Positions 24,335 to 33,559 of a stretch of 64,000 bases of DNA are shown here, piece after piece. Within the stretch, counting starts at the first letter, position 1, and every line of letters begins with the position of its first letter. Source of the stretch: Acidobacteriota bacterium (lineage in GTDB: Bacteria; Acidobacteriota; Vicinamibacteria; Marinacidobacterales; Marinacidobacteraceae); contig JAJEIY010000086.1 in the NCBI GenBank assembly GCA_022828085.1, forward strand, positions 1-64,000, in the 5' to 3' direction. The notes beneath the pieces are model-generated. The model worked only from the letters and a program-made list of their open reading frames with translations. It ran no database searches and had not been told where the DNA came from. Made by a program: the position numbers and the translations under genes.

Positions 24335-25282
24335 TCAGAAGTAGTACTTCATGACCAGCGCGACTTCGCGGTATCCGAGGCCGCCGAGGTCGATGTCCAC
24401 GGAGAACGGGGTCACCCCGTCGGCCTGGACCGGTGCATGGCTGCGGATCAGGTCGTACTCCGCGGTGGTGGTCAGCTCCCGGAAGCGCCCCCAGCGGACC
24501 TTGACGCCCACGATGAGCTCTCCCAGGTTCATGTCGAGCCCGGCGATGAACTGGAGCCCCGGGGACCAGCCGCTGATCTCGGCGTTCAGCAGGTTGGCGG
24601 TCCCGGCGGCCGCGCGCTTCGCCTCCTCGCGCCAGTCGGGGACGAACTCGATGGCCAGGTACTCCGGCTCCGGTTTGCGGACGAAGCTCGCGGCATAGTG
24701 GGCCTCGATCTGGGCCAACCCGATCCCGGCGCCCACGTAGGGCGTCCAGCGCGTGCGGTTCTCGTAGTCGTAGTAGAGGTTCAAAAAGCCCTCGTCGGCG
24801 CGTACATCGGAGAGCGTCTCCAACGGGGCCGTCGCCCATTCGGCCCGCTTCCCGTTCAGCGCCTCATTGCCGTCGGCCACCTTGATGGGCCGGGTGTCCC
24901 GTCCGTGACCCCGCATCCGGAAATCCAGCTCGACGCGGATTGCGCCGAAGGAGAGGCCGACCGTCGAGCCGTAGCCGAACCCGGTCCCGACGTCGAAGGA
25001 GTTCGTGATCGCCGTAACCGCCTCGCGGGCGCCGCAGGCGGCATCGTCCGGAGGCGTCAGCCCCTCGGGATAGAGGAGCCTGTCGCACCGCGTCGGGTGG
25101 TTCAGGAACGTCTGGGAGGAATTCGCGGTCCGGGCGCGGGGACCACCCTCTTCGAACCCGACGTAGAGGCGCTGCGCCGTCGCGTCGCCGACGGCCGCGA
25201 GCAGCAGCGCCGCCGCCAGGGGGGCCGCGACCAGGAGCCGGCTCCATGGGAGCCGGGTCGTCGGCCGGGTCTTTCTCTTCAT
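24335..25282 (-). CDS. Outer-membrane beta-barrel protein, OmpA/opacity-like
   Basis: The 315-residue protein has a signal peptide (LLVAAPLAAALLLAAVGDATAQ). Alternating strands follow: VGTGFGYGSTVGLSFGAIRVELDFRMRG, WTPYVGAGIGLAQIEAHY and LQFIAGLDMNLGELIVGVKVRWG. It ends VALVMKYYF with a terminal Phe, the usual signature for BAM-mediated insertion. WTPYVGAGIGLA is typical of eight-stranded surface-antigen barrels. Role unknown. I chose ATG 25282 (MKRKTRP) because the signal peptide starts there; 21 more codons upstream are open but lack signal character. Confidence 0.8.
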   Translation of the reverse strand: MKRKTRPTTRLPWSRLLVAAPLAAALLLAAVGDATAQRLYVGFEEGGPRARTANSSQTFLNHPTRCDRLLYPEGLTPPDDAACGAREAVTAITNSFDVGTGFGYGSTVGLSFGAIRVELDFRMRGHGRDTRPIKVADGNEALNGKRAEWATAPLETLSDVRADEGFLNLYYDYENRTRWTPYVGAGIGLAQIEAHYAASFVRKPEPEYLAIEFVPDWREEAKRAAAGTANLLNAEISGWSPGLQFIAGLDMNLGELIVGVKVRWGRFRELTTTAEYDLIRSHAPVQADGVTPFSVDIDLGGLGYREVALVMKYYF

Positions 25283-25542
25283 GTGCCCGCCTGGGTGCAA
25301 CCCGGGGACCAGGCGCTCGGCGAGTGGGGAGCGAACCGGCAGCATCCGAAGTTGACCCGACCAGCCCGGCCGTGAGGCCGAACGCGCTGGTCTCTCTCCT
25401 TCTACGCGCGCCGTCCGGGAAAGTTACAGACGGACGGGCCTGCTGGACCGGCCCGCTGCGGGTGCCGGCCGGGTGCCGGCTCAGCCCGGCGGGTCCGGCG
25501 GTCCGACCCGGCCGCCCCGCCCGAAGCCGCACGGCGCCGCCG

Positions 25543-27054
25543 CTACCGGCGCTCGGCCGTGGCGGCGTCGAGATAGCGGTGGCCCGCGACGACCGAACGG
25601 TGGGCGATCGCCCGGTAACGCCCGTCGGAGGTCTCGGCGGTGACCTCGTCCGACCGCCGTTCGGCCGGCGCGCTCGATCGGTCTGTCCATGCCTCGGTCA
25701 GGACCCGTCCGGTCATGGTTTCGGGAGCCTCCAGGCCGAGCAGGGCGAGAAAGGTGGGGGCCAGGTCGGCGTTTGACGATGGGAGCTCGACCGTGATCCC
25801 GGAGCGCAGATCGGGGCCGGCCGCAATCAGGACGTTATGAATGTCATACGGACTCGTGCTCCCGTGACCCGCGGCGCCGCCGGAAGCCGAGGTCCCGCGA
25901 TAGCCGTGTTCGTTCGCGGCATCGGTCCAGGCCGGCGAGTAGAGGATGTCGGCCGCCCGCGGGTGGTCGAGCCGGGCGAGGTCCAGGGGGAGCGTTCCGG
26001 GCGCCGACCCGTCCCGGGTGAAGATCGCCCCGACCCGAGCCGCGGTCTGGAGCGCCTCGACGACGCGGGCGATGGTCGCCGGGTCGCCGTCGCGGACGTA
26101 GATCGCGCCGCCCCCGGTCACGATGCGCGGGGAACCGTCCGGCTGCCGGGCGGCGAAAGGAGCGAGCAGCGTTTCGATGTCCACACCGCCGGTATGGGTC
26201 GAGAAGCCGTGGTCCGAGGTGACCCAGATGTTGAACTCGTCCAGCCGGCCGGCGGCTCGAAGCCGGCGCTCAAGCCGTTCCAGTTCTTCGTCCACCCCGC
26301 GGATCGCCTCCATCGACGTCGGGTGCCCGATGCCCAGGGAATGGGCGGTGGTATCGGGCTCGGTCAGCCAGATGACGGTGACCGCCGGATCGACGTGATC
26401 GAGTCCCACCTCGAGGAACGAATCCACGATGTAGCGATTGCGCTCGTGCTGGGGAACGGCCCCGGCGGGTGGAGGCCCGAGCCGTTCCCGTACCGCGTGG
26501 CCGAGCGCTTCCGGCAGGGCGTACTCGTGGTGGATGATGCCGCCGCCCGCAACCCGGTGGTTGAGCAGAAAGGAGGATCCGGCGGAGCCCGCGCTGACCA
26601 CCAGCATCCGGCGCCCGGCCTCCTGGAGGCGCTCTCCAAGAGTCGGCGCGGTGAGCAGGCGCCCCGCTTCGGCTTGCTCGATCCTGAGCAGGTTGCTCCG
26701 GTCCGCGGTGTTCAGGAATCCGGCCGGGTCGACGTTCGGGAAGAACACCGCATTCCCCATGAGTCCGTGGGTCTCGGGGTAGGCGCCGGCCGAGATGGAT
26801 GCGGCGTTGACGCGGGTAACGGTCGGAACCACGGAATGGTGGTCGGTGAAGACCACTCCGCGTTCTCCGAGGGCGTGGAGGTTCGGCATCTGCGCGGGGG
26901 TGACGTAGTCCGGCCGCAGCCCGTCGATGACGACGAGCAGATGCCGGTTTTGCGGCCCTTCGCGCGGTTCGGAACCGGGATCGGCCGGCGCGCCTCCGCA
27001 AGCAACGAGAAGCGCCAGCGCGCTCCCCGCCCACGCACCCCGGGACCGGGTCAA
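25543..27054 (-). CDS. Type I phosphodiesterase/nucleotide pyrophosphatase-like lipoprotein
   Basis: This 503-residue alkaline-phosphatase-superfamily protein carries a lipobox-like start (ALALLVACGG). Metal and nucleophile motifs are present: LLVVIDGLRPDYV (metal Asp), VPTVTRVNAASISAG with the likely Thr nucleophile, WLTEPDTTAHSLGIGHPT (Asp and His), VTSDHGFS (Asp-His) and GHGSTSPYDIHNVLIAAGPD (His). NPP-family enzymes hydrolyse phosphodiester or pyrophosphate bonds; the substrate cannot be predicted. The start is TTG at 27054, with AGGAAGG upstream. It likely acts in the periplasm. Confidence 0.88.
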   Translation of the reverse strand: MTRSRGAWAGSALALLVACGGAPADPGSEPREGPQNRHLLVVIDGLRPDYVTPAQMPNLHALGERGVVFTDHHSVVPTVTRVNAASISAGAYPETHGLMGNAVFFPNVDPAGFLNTADRSNLLRIEQAEAGRLLTAPTLGERLQEAGRRMLVVSAGSAGSSFLLNHRVAGGGIIHHEYALPEALGHAVRERLGPPPAGAVPQHERNRYIVDSFLEVGLDHVDPAVTVIWLTEPDTTAHSLGIGHPTSMEAIRGVDEELERLERRLRAAGRLDEFNIWVTSDHGFSTHTGGVDIETLLAPFAARQPDGSPRIVTGGGAIYVRDGDPATIARVVEALQTAARVGAIFTRDGSAPGTLPLDLARLDHPRAADILYSPAWTDAANEHGYRGTSASGGAAGHGSTSPYDIHNVLIAAGPDLRSGITVELPSSNADLAPTFLALLGLEAPETMTGRVLTEAWTDRSSAPAERRSDEVTAETSDGRYRAIAHRSVVAGHRYLDAATAERR

Positions 27055-27233
27055 AGGCCTTCCTCGCCGGCGTGCCTACTCATCTCCTTCGCGGATCATA
27101 AGGACGGAGCGGCCGCGCCCGGGAAGCGATCCTCGATCGCTCACCGGACCGCCGGCATCGGCGCCGGAACCGCCGCCGCCTGCGCGTCGCGGCAGGCGCT
27201 CGTCCGCCGGCGGGCCATGCTGCCCCCTGGCGC

Positions 27234-27788
27234 CTACGGCCAGAGCCAGCCGAAGACGCCCCCGGTGAGCAGGCCGTAGATCAGCCCGTCGACCATGGTG
27301 CGGATCGTGTAGCCCCAGCTCCGCCCCCACCAGATGGAGGCCTGGAGGATGGCGAGCGAATACCCGGCGAAGGCGACCGCGGCCACCACCCGGAACACCT
27401 CGCCGTAGGCGGCGCCGACGCTGAGGGTCGTCCCCGCCACGTAGGCGGCGACGGCCCCGACCACGAGCGAATAGACGAACCAGAGACCGAGGCTCCTGCC
27501 CATGTTCGCCGGCTCGTTCGGCAGGACCGTCAGGATCGCCACCGGCCCCTCCTTCGTCTTCTGGATGTACTCGGGCGTATGCATTTCCTTCGCGTGGCCG
27601 TGGGGCATGAAGTAGTCGCCCGGCGGGATGGCGAAGGGCCGCATCGCGTCGGCGACCCGGCGCTCGTCGGGGATCGCCTTCATGTCGTTCTTGTGGAAGC
27701 CGATCACCATATGGATCACCGAGCTGGCGAGGAACACGGCGACGGCGGCGAGGAAGATCGGCAGCCAGAGCGAGAGGACGGTCAGCAT
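27234..27788 (-). CDS. Conserved integral membrane protein, unknown function
   Basis: The 184-residue protein has about four membrane segments (residues 8-30, 97-118, 126-150 and 163-182). Between the first and second is a histidine-rich loop: [57 protein letters not shown]. The [10 protein letters not shown] cluster could bind metal, which is inference only. The sequence ends with a Trp-rich helix GGVFGWLWP. It is downstream of the beta-lactamase-like hydrolase gene by 63 bases on the same strand. Confidence 0.72.
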   Translation of the reverse strand: MLTVLSLWLPIFLAAVAVFLASSVIHMVIGFHKNDMKAIPDERRVADAMRPFAIPPGDYFMPHGHAKEMHTPEYIQKTKEGPVAILTVLPNEPANMGRSLGLWFVYSLVVGAVAAYVAGTTLSVGAAYGEVFRVVAAVAFAGYSLAILQASIWWGRSWGYTIRTMVDGLIYGLLTGGVFGWLWP

Positions 27789-27851
27789 GGGCGGTCTCCG
27801 GGGAAGGTTGGTGCGGGACGCGCGGCGGGCGGCGTGAGGTCTCCGATCATG

Positions 27852-28982
27852 TCACCGGGAGGCGACGGCGGTCCTGTCGTCTCCACCCAGCGACGACACG
27901 ATGCGGTCCACGACCGCCTGCATGTCGAGGCGCCCGTCCCGGTTGGTCTGCACGGCGACCGTCACGCCCGAAGCCGCGTAGTGCCGGACGTGGGTGCGGT
28001 AGCCGGGCCACATGCCGCCGTGGCCGAACGAAGCCCCGCCGTCGTACACGAAGAGCCCGAAGCCGTAGTGCCAGTCCGGCCGCGCCGGATCGCGCCAGCC
28101 GCCGGCGAGCATTGCGTCGAGGGAGTCCGGCCGCACGACCCGGCCTTCCGCGAGCGCTCCGTGGAACTCGACCAGCATCGTCGGATTCGTGGTGAGTCCG
28201 CCGCCGGTCCACTCGGACGAGGGATCGAACTTCATGGTGCCGTCGTCCCGCAGGTTGCGGGCGCCCATCGTGTAGCCCGGCGTGATGTCCGGCAGCGCCG
28301 ACCGGTCCTGGAGCCCGATCTCGTCGAGCCCGTGGGGATCGAGGATGCGCTCGCGCAGCAGGTCGTAGTAGGTGCGCCCCGTCGCCGCCTCGATCACCCG
28401 TCCCAGCACCAGATAGCCGGCGTCGGTGTTGGCGTAGCCCCGGCCCGCCGGATACCTCGGCTTCCGGCCGATGAAGCCGATCAGCTCCTCGGGCTCGAAA
28501 CGGCCGCTGCGGCGGATCGTCCGCCAGACCATCCGGATCCGAAACCGCATCGTGCCCGGGTAGTCGCCGAGCCCGGCGGAGTGCGAGAGCAGATGGCGCA
28601 CCCGGATCTCATCCGCGTTCGGCAGCCGCCGGTACCAGTCCCGTTCGCCGAGCCACTTCGAGGCCGGGTCGTCGAGCGACAGGACGCCGTCCTCGACCAG
28701 CAGCATCGTCAGCGCCGCCACGAACGTCTTGCCGGTGCTGCCGCCCGGCATGCGCACGCTGTCGTCGAGCGGGATGTCCGCCTCCCGGTCCGCGAGTCCC
28801 ACGGCGGCGCGCACCATGCGCCCGTCCGGGAAACGCACCGCCGCCCGCAGGCCGGGCATCCTCAGTTCGGCCCGGGTCTCCTCCAGGACTGTGGCGAGCG
28901 CCGCCTGGTCCTCCGCCGACGCGGCGGAGGGGGCGGCGATCAGGAACGCCGCCAACCCGTACCGGGACAGAAGACATCGCAT
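27852..28982 (-). CDS. Exported serine hydrolase, beta-lactamase/class C family
   Basis: The 376-residue protein has a signal peptide (LLSRYGLAAFLIAAPSAASA) and the penicillin-binding fold of the beta-lactamase-related Pfam family. The SxxK motif is MPGGSTGKTFVAAL. RGYANTDAGYLVLGRVIEAATGR carries the YxN motif, and GGASFGHGGMWPGYRTHV is the KTG-equivalent HGG. LLSHSAGLGDYPG is the usual helix between them. Members include esterases, D-amino-acid peptidases and true beta-lactamases, so resistance should not be assumed. I chose ATG 28982 for the signal peptide. It lies 54 bases after holB. Confidence 0.88.
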   Translation of the reverse strand: MRCLLSRYGLAAFLIAAPSAASAEDQAALATVLEETRAELRMPGLRAAVRFPDGRMVRAAVGLADREADIPLDDSVRMPGGSTGKTFVAALTMLLVEDGVLSLDDPASKWLGERDWYRRLPNADEIRVRHLLSHSAGLGDYPGTMRFRIRMVWRTIRRSGRFEPEELIGFIGRKPRYPAGRGYANTDAGYLVLGRVIEAATGRTYYDLLRERILDPHGLDEIGLQDRSALPDITPGYTMGARNLRDDGTMKFDPSSEWTGGGLTTNPTMLVEFHGALAEGRVVRPDSLDAMLAGGWRDPARPDWHYGFGLFVYDGGASFGHGGMWPGYRTHVRHYAASGVTVAVQTNRDGRLDMQAVVDRIVSSLGGDDRTAVASR

Positions 28983-29036
28983 CGTCAACGGCCACAACGA
29001 CCCCGGCCGGCGGTTCGTTCCGCCGGCGCCGGCCGA

Positions 29037-30131
29037 CTACTTCGCCCGCTCGCCGCGGCGGCGCGCGACCACGATCGGCCTCGCGATCTCGTTGAACGCG
29101 AGGAGCAGCGCGTCGAACTGCATCCGTTTGTTGCCGTAGGAGCGGTACATGTCGCGGTCGGCCTGCTCGACGAGCAGCAGCGCCTCGGCGAAGGCCCTCT
29201 CCGGGGCGAGCTCGGCGATCTTCTGCAGCCGGCCGGCATCGCCGGAGAGCGCCGCGCCGCCCGACCGCAGCGCCGCGAGGTCCCGGAGCGTGGCGCGGAG
29301 CAGCACCAGCACCGTCGCCAGCTCGTCAAGCTGGCCCGACTTGCGGCCGCGGGGAGCCGCCCTCGTGAAGCGCTCGGTGAGCTTCGTGCGCGCCGGCGGG
29401 GGGATGCCCTTCCCCACGACGGCCGCGATCCGTTCGGCCTCCTCCGCGAGCGGGAGGAGCCGGTCCCGCGGCAGCGCGAGCGCCCGCTGGAGGTCCCCGC
29501 GCGCGGCGGCCGCGGCCACCGCCGCCTCCTCGGGCGCGTAGTCGTGCTCGTCCCGGAGGCGGGCGGCCACCTCCGGGGTCGTCGGCGCGGCGAAGCGCCA
29601 GCGCTGGCAGCGGGAGACGATGGTCGGCAGGAGCGCCGCCTCCGACTGGGCGCAGAGGATGAGGCCCAGCCAGGGGTGCGGCTCCTCGAGCGTCTTGAGC
29701 AGCGCGTTGGCCGCCGGCGGGTTCATGGTGTCCGCGGCCTCGATCACCAGCACGCGGCGGCGTCCCTCGAAGGGATGGGTGCGGGTCCCGGCGATGGCCT
29801 CGCGGATCTCGTCCACCCGGATCGGTTTGCCGCGCTCCGGCCGCAGGAGCCGCACGTCGGGGTAGGGACCGGCCGCCGGACCCGTCCACTCGCCCGCCGC
29901 GCCGCCGGCCTGCGCCGCCGCATCGCTGTGGAGGATCCGCTGGTGGAGCACCCGGGTGGCCTCGGACTCCAGGTCCTGGTCGATGCTGTTCACGATCGCC
30001 GAGAGCGCGATGGCCGCCTCCACCGTGGGCGCCCCGGACGGCCCGGTCAGCAGCAGGCTCTGCGGCAGCCGGCCGCCCGCCGCCAGGGCGGCGAGCCGCG
30101 AAAACGGCGCGCCGATGCCGAATGCGGGCAT
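29037..30131 (-). CDS. holB: DNA polymerase III subunit delta-prime (clamp loader)
   Basis: The 364-residue protein has the AAA+ layout of delta-prime. A degenerate P-loop (LLLTGPSGAPTVEAA) has lost the Gly-Lys-Thr. PIRVDEIREAI, RRVLVIEAADTMNPPAANALLKTLEEPHPWLGLILCAQ with sensor 1, and the SRC motif (VSRCQRWRF) follow; the SRC Arg acts as the trans finger. The zinc-binding cysteines of some relatives are absent. Loss of ATP binding is normal for this subunit. Its ATG overlaps the tmk stop by one base, a common tmk-holB arrangement. Confidence 0.9.
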   Translation of the reverse strand: MPAFGIGAPFSRLAALAAGGRLPQSLLLTGPSGAPTVEAAIALSAIVNSIDQDLESEATRVLHQRILHSDAAAQAGGAAGEWTGPAAGPYPDVRLLRPERGKPIRVDEIREAIAGTRTHPFEGRRRVLVIEAADTMNPPAANALLKTLEEPHPWLGLILCAQSEAALLPTIVSRCQRWRFAAPTTPEVAARLRDEHDYAPEEAAVAAAAARGDLQRALALPRDRLLPLAEEAERIAAVVGKGIPPPARTKLTERFTRAAPRGRKSGQLDELATVLVLLRATLRDLAALRSGGAALSGDAGRLQKIAELAPERAFAEALLLVEQADRDMYRSYGNKRMQFDALLLAFNEIARPIVVARRRGERAK

Positions 30132-30763
30132 CAGCCGAGCCGGGCGGAGACCGCCGCCCACGCCGCCTCGAACACCTTGTCGGGCGTCTGGTCGGCGGGG
30201 ATCACCACGACCCGGCCGGGTTCCTCGCGCGCGATCCGGAGGAAACCCTCGCGGACGCGCCGGTGGAACCGTTCCGCCTCCTGCTCGATGCGGTCGGTCC
30301 CCTTGAGGCGCGAAAAACCGGTGGCGACCGGAAGGTCCAGCACGAGCGTCAGGTGCGGGCGGAAGCCTCCGGTGACTGCCTGGTCCACCGCCAGGATCCG
30401 TTCGAGCGGGAGTCCCCGGCCGCCGCCCTGATACGCGATCGTCGAATCGGTGAAGCGGTCGGTGATCACCACCTCCCCCCGGAGGAGCGCCGGGCGGATC
30501 ACCTCGGCGATGTTCTGCGCCCGCGCCGCGAAGAAGAGGGCGAGCTCGGTCTCGGGAACGAGCGGACCCTCGCCGTGCAGCAGCAGTTGGCGGATCACCT
30601 TGCCGGCCGCGGTGCCGCCCGGTTCCCGGGTCAGCGTGACCCGGCGGCCCTCCCGGCGCAGCCGCGCGGCGAGGCGCTGGGCCAGCGTGGACTTGCCGCC
30701 GCCCTCGACTCCCTCGACGCTCAGGAAGAGCGCCGCGGCCGGTAGCCCCGGTCCCCCGGTCAA
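30131..30763 (-). CDS. tmk: Thymidylate kinase
   Basis: Tmk phosphorylates dTMP to dTDP. The 210-residue protein shows the P-loop SVEGVEGGGKSTLAQRLA, the TREPGGTAAGKVIRQLLL motif that binds dTMP, DRFTDSTIAYQGGGRGL (the DR-x-x-DS lid/Mg motif) and LDLPVATGFSRLKGTDRIEQE. The start is TTG 30763, giving about 11 residues before the first strand; no better start codon is available. It is followed directly by holB and preceded by a bacilliredoxin gene 16 bases upstream. Confidence 0.95.
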   Translation of the reverse strand: MTGGPGLPAAALFLSVEGVEGGGKSTLAQRLAARLRREGRRVTLTREPGGTAAGKVIRQLLLHGEGPLVPETELALFFAARAQNIAEVIRPALLRGEVVITDRFTDSTIAYQGGGRGLPLERILAVDQAVTGGFRPHLTLVLDLPVATGFSRLKGTDRIEQEAERFHRRVREGFLRIAREEPGRVVVIPADQTPDKVFEAAWAAVSARLG

Positions 30764-30779
30764 GCTGGAAACGGGACCG

Positions 30780-31304
30780 CTAGCGGAACGTCGGGTTGAA
30801 GATCGGGACGTTCGAGCCGCACATCCGCTCGCGCGCCGACCGTTCCCAGACGTCGCGCGGCACCGACGGCCCCTCGGCCTCGCAGTGCGCGTCGAACGCC
30901 GCCGCCAGGTTCCCCGCGACCATGTCCGGCGACATCCGCTCGATGTGCCGCCGCTCGAGCATGTGGATCAACTGGCCGTCCTTGAACAGCGCGATGGACG
31001 GCGACGACGGGGGCACGTCGGTCATGTAGCCCCGGGCGCGGTCGGTGGCGTCGCGGTCGACCCCCGCGAAGACCGTCCCCAGGTGGTCCGGGATCTTCGT
31101 GTGCTGAAGCGCCATGGTGACGCCCGGACGCGCCGAGCCGGCCGCGCAGCCGCAGACCGAGTTGACCACCACGAGGGCGGTTCCGGGCTTCGCCAGCATG
31201 TCGTCCACGTCTTCGGGTTGGTGGAGCGGGTCCACCCGGCAGTCGGCCAGTTCCTCCCACATGGGCCGGACGGCGTCGGGGTCGTAGAGCGGGGGAAGGG
31301 GCAT
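30780..31304 (-). CDS. Bacilliredoxin, BrxA/BrxB (DUF1094) family
   Basis: This 174-residue thioredoxin-like protein has the diagnostic CGC active site in VVVNSVCGCAAGSARPGV. Family blocks are ALQHTKIPDHLGTVFAGVDRDATDRAR, the cis-Pro region PPSSPSIALFKDGQLIHMLERRHIE and FDAHCE. In Firmicutes these proteins remove bacillithiol from oxidised proteins. In other phyla the low-molecular-weight thiol partner is not established. Here ergothioneine genes lie 6 kb away, but no link can be claimed. It probably shares an operon with tmk and holB. Confidence 0.9.
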   Translation of the reverse strand: MPLPPLYDPDAVRPMWEELADCRVDPLHQPEDVDDMLAKPGTALVVVNSVCGCAAGSARPGVTMALQHTKIPDHLGTVFAGVDRDATDRARGYMTDVPPSSPSIALFKDGQLIHMLERRHIERMSPDMVAGNLAAAFDAHCEAEGPSVPRDVWERSARERMCGSNVPIFNPTFR

Positions 31305-31348
31305 GGCGAAGTCTCCTCGGACGGGTGTTCCGGAAGGATACCGTCCGC

Positions 31349-33289
31349 TCAGTTGCCGGCCGAGGCCGCCTCGCCGAGCGAGAACGCCACCAGCTTGTTG
31401 CCCGTGCCACGCCCCACCGCGATCACCACGAACTGCACTCCCGCGGGGGACTCGTAGGTCATCGGGTTTGCGTAGGAGCTCGCCCCGAGCGGGTGGGCCC
31501 AGAGTTCCTCGCCGGTGGTCTTGTCGATGGCGAACAGGTGGTCGGCGCCCCCGCTGAAGAAGACGAGCCCGCCGGCGGTGACCATCGGCCCCGGCGCGCC
31601 CACGATCCCAAGCCGCTCTTCCCCGAGATCCACGCCCTCGAGGGCCCGGTGACCCCGGACCAGCGGGTTGTTGCCCGCCGGGACCTGGAAGAGATGCTCC
31701 CCGGTGTTCAGGTCGATCGCGGTCAGGGTGCCGTAGGGCGGCTTGTTGATCGGCAGCCCGTTCGGGAGGTTCAGCGACCGGCGGTCCCGGTCGAGCCAGT
31801 AGCGGCCTTCGGTCTCGTCCGGGTTGGCCTCGGTGATGGCGAGGAGCGACGGGAACTCGTTGGCCTTGATGTAGATGACCCCGGTTTCGGGATCGGCGGC
31901 CGCGCCGCCCCAGTTCGCGCCGCCGAGGATTCCCGGGTTGGCGATCGTCCCGCCGAGCGACGGCGGGGTGTAGAGCCCTCCCATCCGGTACTTGCGGACG
32001 ATCTCGAGCGCCTCCTCCCGGAGTTCCGGGGTGAAAGCGATCACGTCGTCCTCGGTGAAGGTCTGTTTGGCGAAGGGCGCGGGTTTCGTGGGGAAGGGCT
32101 GGGTCTCGGCGGCCCGTTCGCCGGGGACGTCGCTCGGCGGGACCGCGCGGTCCTCGATGGGCCAGACCGGCTCGCCGGTCACCCGATCGAAGACATAGAC
32201 GAAGCCGGTCTTCGCCGGCGCCGCGACCGCGTCGATCTCGCGGCCGTCCACGTTGATGGTCAGCAGGGTCGGGGCGGCGGGCAGGTCGTAGTCCCAGAGG
32301 CCGTGCTTCACGGTCTGGAAGTGCCAGACGCGCTCGCCGGTGCGCGCGTCGAGGCAGACGATGGCCTCCGCGAAGAGGTTGTCGCCGAGGCGGTGTCCGC
32401 CGTAGTAGTCGTTGCTCGGCGTGCCCACGGGGAGGTAGACGAGCCCGCGTTCGGCGTCGAGGGACATCGGCGCCCAGACGTTCGTGTGCCCCACCCGGTC
32501 CCAGGCGCCGTCCTCCCAGGTGTCGTTCCCGAACTCACCGGGCTGCGGGATCAGGTTGAAGGACCAGACCAGCTCGCCGGTGCGGGTGCTGAACGCCTGC
32601 ACGTTCCCCGGCGGGTCGCGCTCGTAGACGAACCGGTCCCAGACCCCGTTCCCCATGATGACCAGGTCTTCGAAGACCACCGGCGGCGAGGTCTGCGTGT
32701 AGTGGAGCCGGTTGATGGGCCAGAGGAGCTGCGCCGTGAGGTCGATCTCGCCGCCGTCCCCGAACGAGGGGTCGGGTTCGCCCGTGACGGTGTCGATCGA
32801 GATCAGCCGCCAGCGGCTGTTCAGGAAGACCCGCCGGTCACCGCTGTCGTTCTCCCAGAGCGCGACCCCCCGGTGGACGAAGCCGGTGCCGTTCGGGACC
32901 TGTCCCCATTCGGTGATCCGGGGGTCGTAGGTCCAAAGCACCTCGCCGGTGTCGGGGTCCAGCGCCACCACCTTGTTGTAGGAGGTGCTCACGTACATGA
33001 CGCCGTCGTACACGAGCGGGGTGTTCTCGAAGCTGCCGGGCCGCACGGGGTTGTCGGGCACGGGGAGCCGGGGCCCGCGGAGCGGCCCCTCGCCGGTGTC
33101 CCACTCCCAGGCCAGCTGCAGGCCGGCGACGTTCTCCCGGTTGACCTGGGTGAGCGGGGAGTAGTGCATCGAGCCGGGATCGCCGCCCCAGGCCGGCCAC
33201 TCCACGCGCGGGGTGGCGGCATCTTCCGGCTGGGCGGAAGCTTCGGCCGCGAACGCGGCGAGGAGGAGCAGGACGGCGAGTCGGGTCAT
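31349..33289 (-). CDS. PQQ-dependent (quinoprotein) alcohol/glucose dehydrogenase-like protein
   Basis: The 646-residue exported protein (signal MTRLAVLLLLAAFAAEASAQ) is an eight-bladed propeller. It has repeated W-docking motifs such as VVALDPDTGEVLWTYDP, VQAFSTRTGELVWSFN, IVCLDARTGERVWHFQTVKHGLWDYDLPAAPTL and LTAIDLNTGEHLFQVPAGNNP. HGLWDYDLPAAP and ANWGGAAADPETGVIYI are typical of soluble glucose/sugar quinoprotein dehydrogenases. There is no C-terminal CxxCH haem motif, so electrons must pass to a separate carrier. I chose ATG 33289 for the signal peptide. The substrate is not determined. Confidence 0.88.
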   Translation of the reverse strand: MTRLAVLLLLAAFAAEASAQPEDAATPRVEWPAWGGDPGSMHYSPLTQVNRENVAGLQLAWEWDTGEGPLRGPRLPVPDNPVRPGSFENTPLVYDGVMYVSTSYNKVVALDPDTGEVLWTYDPRITEWGQVPNGTGFVHRGVALWENDSGDRRVFLNSRWRLISIDTVTGEPDPSFGDGGEIDLTAQLLWPINRLHYTQTSPPVVFEDLVIMGNGVWDRFVYERDPPGNVQAFSTRTGELVWSFNLIPQPGEFGNDTWEDGAWDRVGHTNVWAPMSLDAERGLVYLPVGTPSNDYYGGHRLGDNLFAEAIVCLDARTGERVWHFQTVKHGLWDYDLPAAPTLLTINVDGREIDAVAAPAKTGFVYVFDRVTGEPVWPIEDRAVPPSDVPGERAAETQPFPTKPAPFAKQTFTEDDVIAFTPELREEALEIVRKYRMGGLYTPPSLGGTIANPGILGGANWGGAAADPETGVIYIKANEFPSLLAITEANPDETEGRYWLDRDRRSLNLPNGLPINKPPYGTLTAIDLNTGEHLFQVPAGNNPLVRGHRALEGVDLGEERLGIVGAPGPMVTAGGLVFFSGGADHLFAIDKTTGEELWAHPLGASSYANPMTYESPAGVQFVVIAVGRGTGNKLVAFSLGEAASAGN

Positions 33290-33319
33290 GGCGGGGATTA
33301 TCGGGGAGGGGGACGCGGC

Positions 33320-33454
33320 GGCTTGGAACGCCGGCTTCAGCCGGCACACACTGGCGTCATGCCCGGGCACGGCGCAACCCCATCCAGGCCCACCGTGGCG
33401 CCACCGGCTTGGAACGCCGACCTCCGGTCGGCACCGTCGCCCGGCAGGGCGACG
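33320..33454. repeat. Two dispersed hairpin elements
   Basis: First copy: CGGCTTGGAAC then GCCGGCT (33330-33336)/AGCCGGC (33339-33345). Second copy: A GCCGACC (33416-33422)/GGTCGGC (33426-33432), then B CGTCGCCC (33435-33442)/GGGCGACG (33447-33454). Both A stems carry changes from the consensus that are matched on the opposite arm. Confidence 0.88.
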
Positions 33455-33559
33455 AGTACGCGTAGCGCCAAGAGCACCTGAGACCTCTATCTCGACAACG
33501 CCCACGTTCCCGGACAGACCTGGCGCCTGTTGGTAACCTGATCGCCGGAGGACGCGCTC

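Noticed and set aside
27852..28982. Antibiotic-resistance beta-lactamase
   Set aside because: The motifs fit the wider serine hydrolase family; nothing distinguishes it as a true beta-lactamase.
29037..30131. Degenerate P-loop in HolB as a sign of a broken gene
   Set aside because: Delta-prime subunits normally lack ATP binding while keeping the SRC motif, which is present here.
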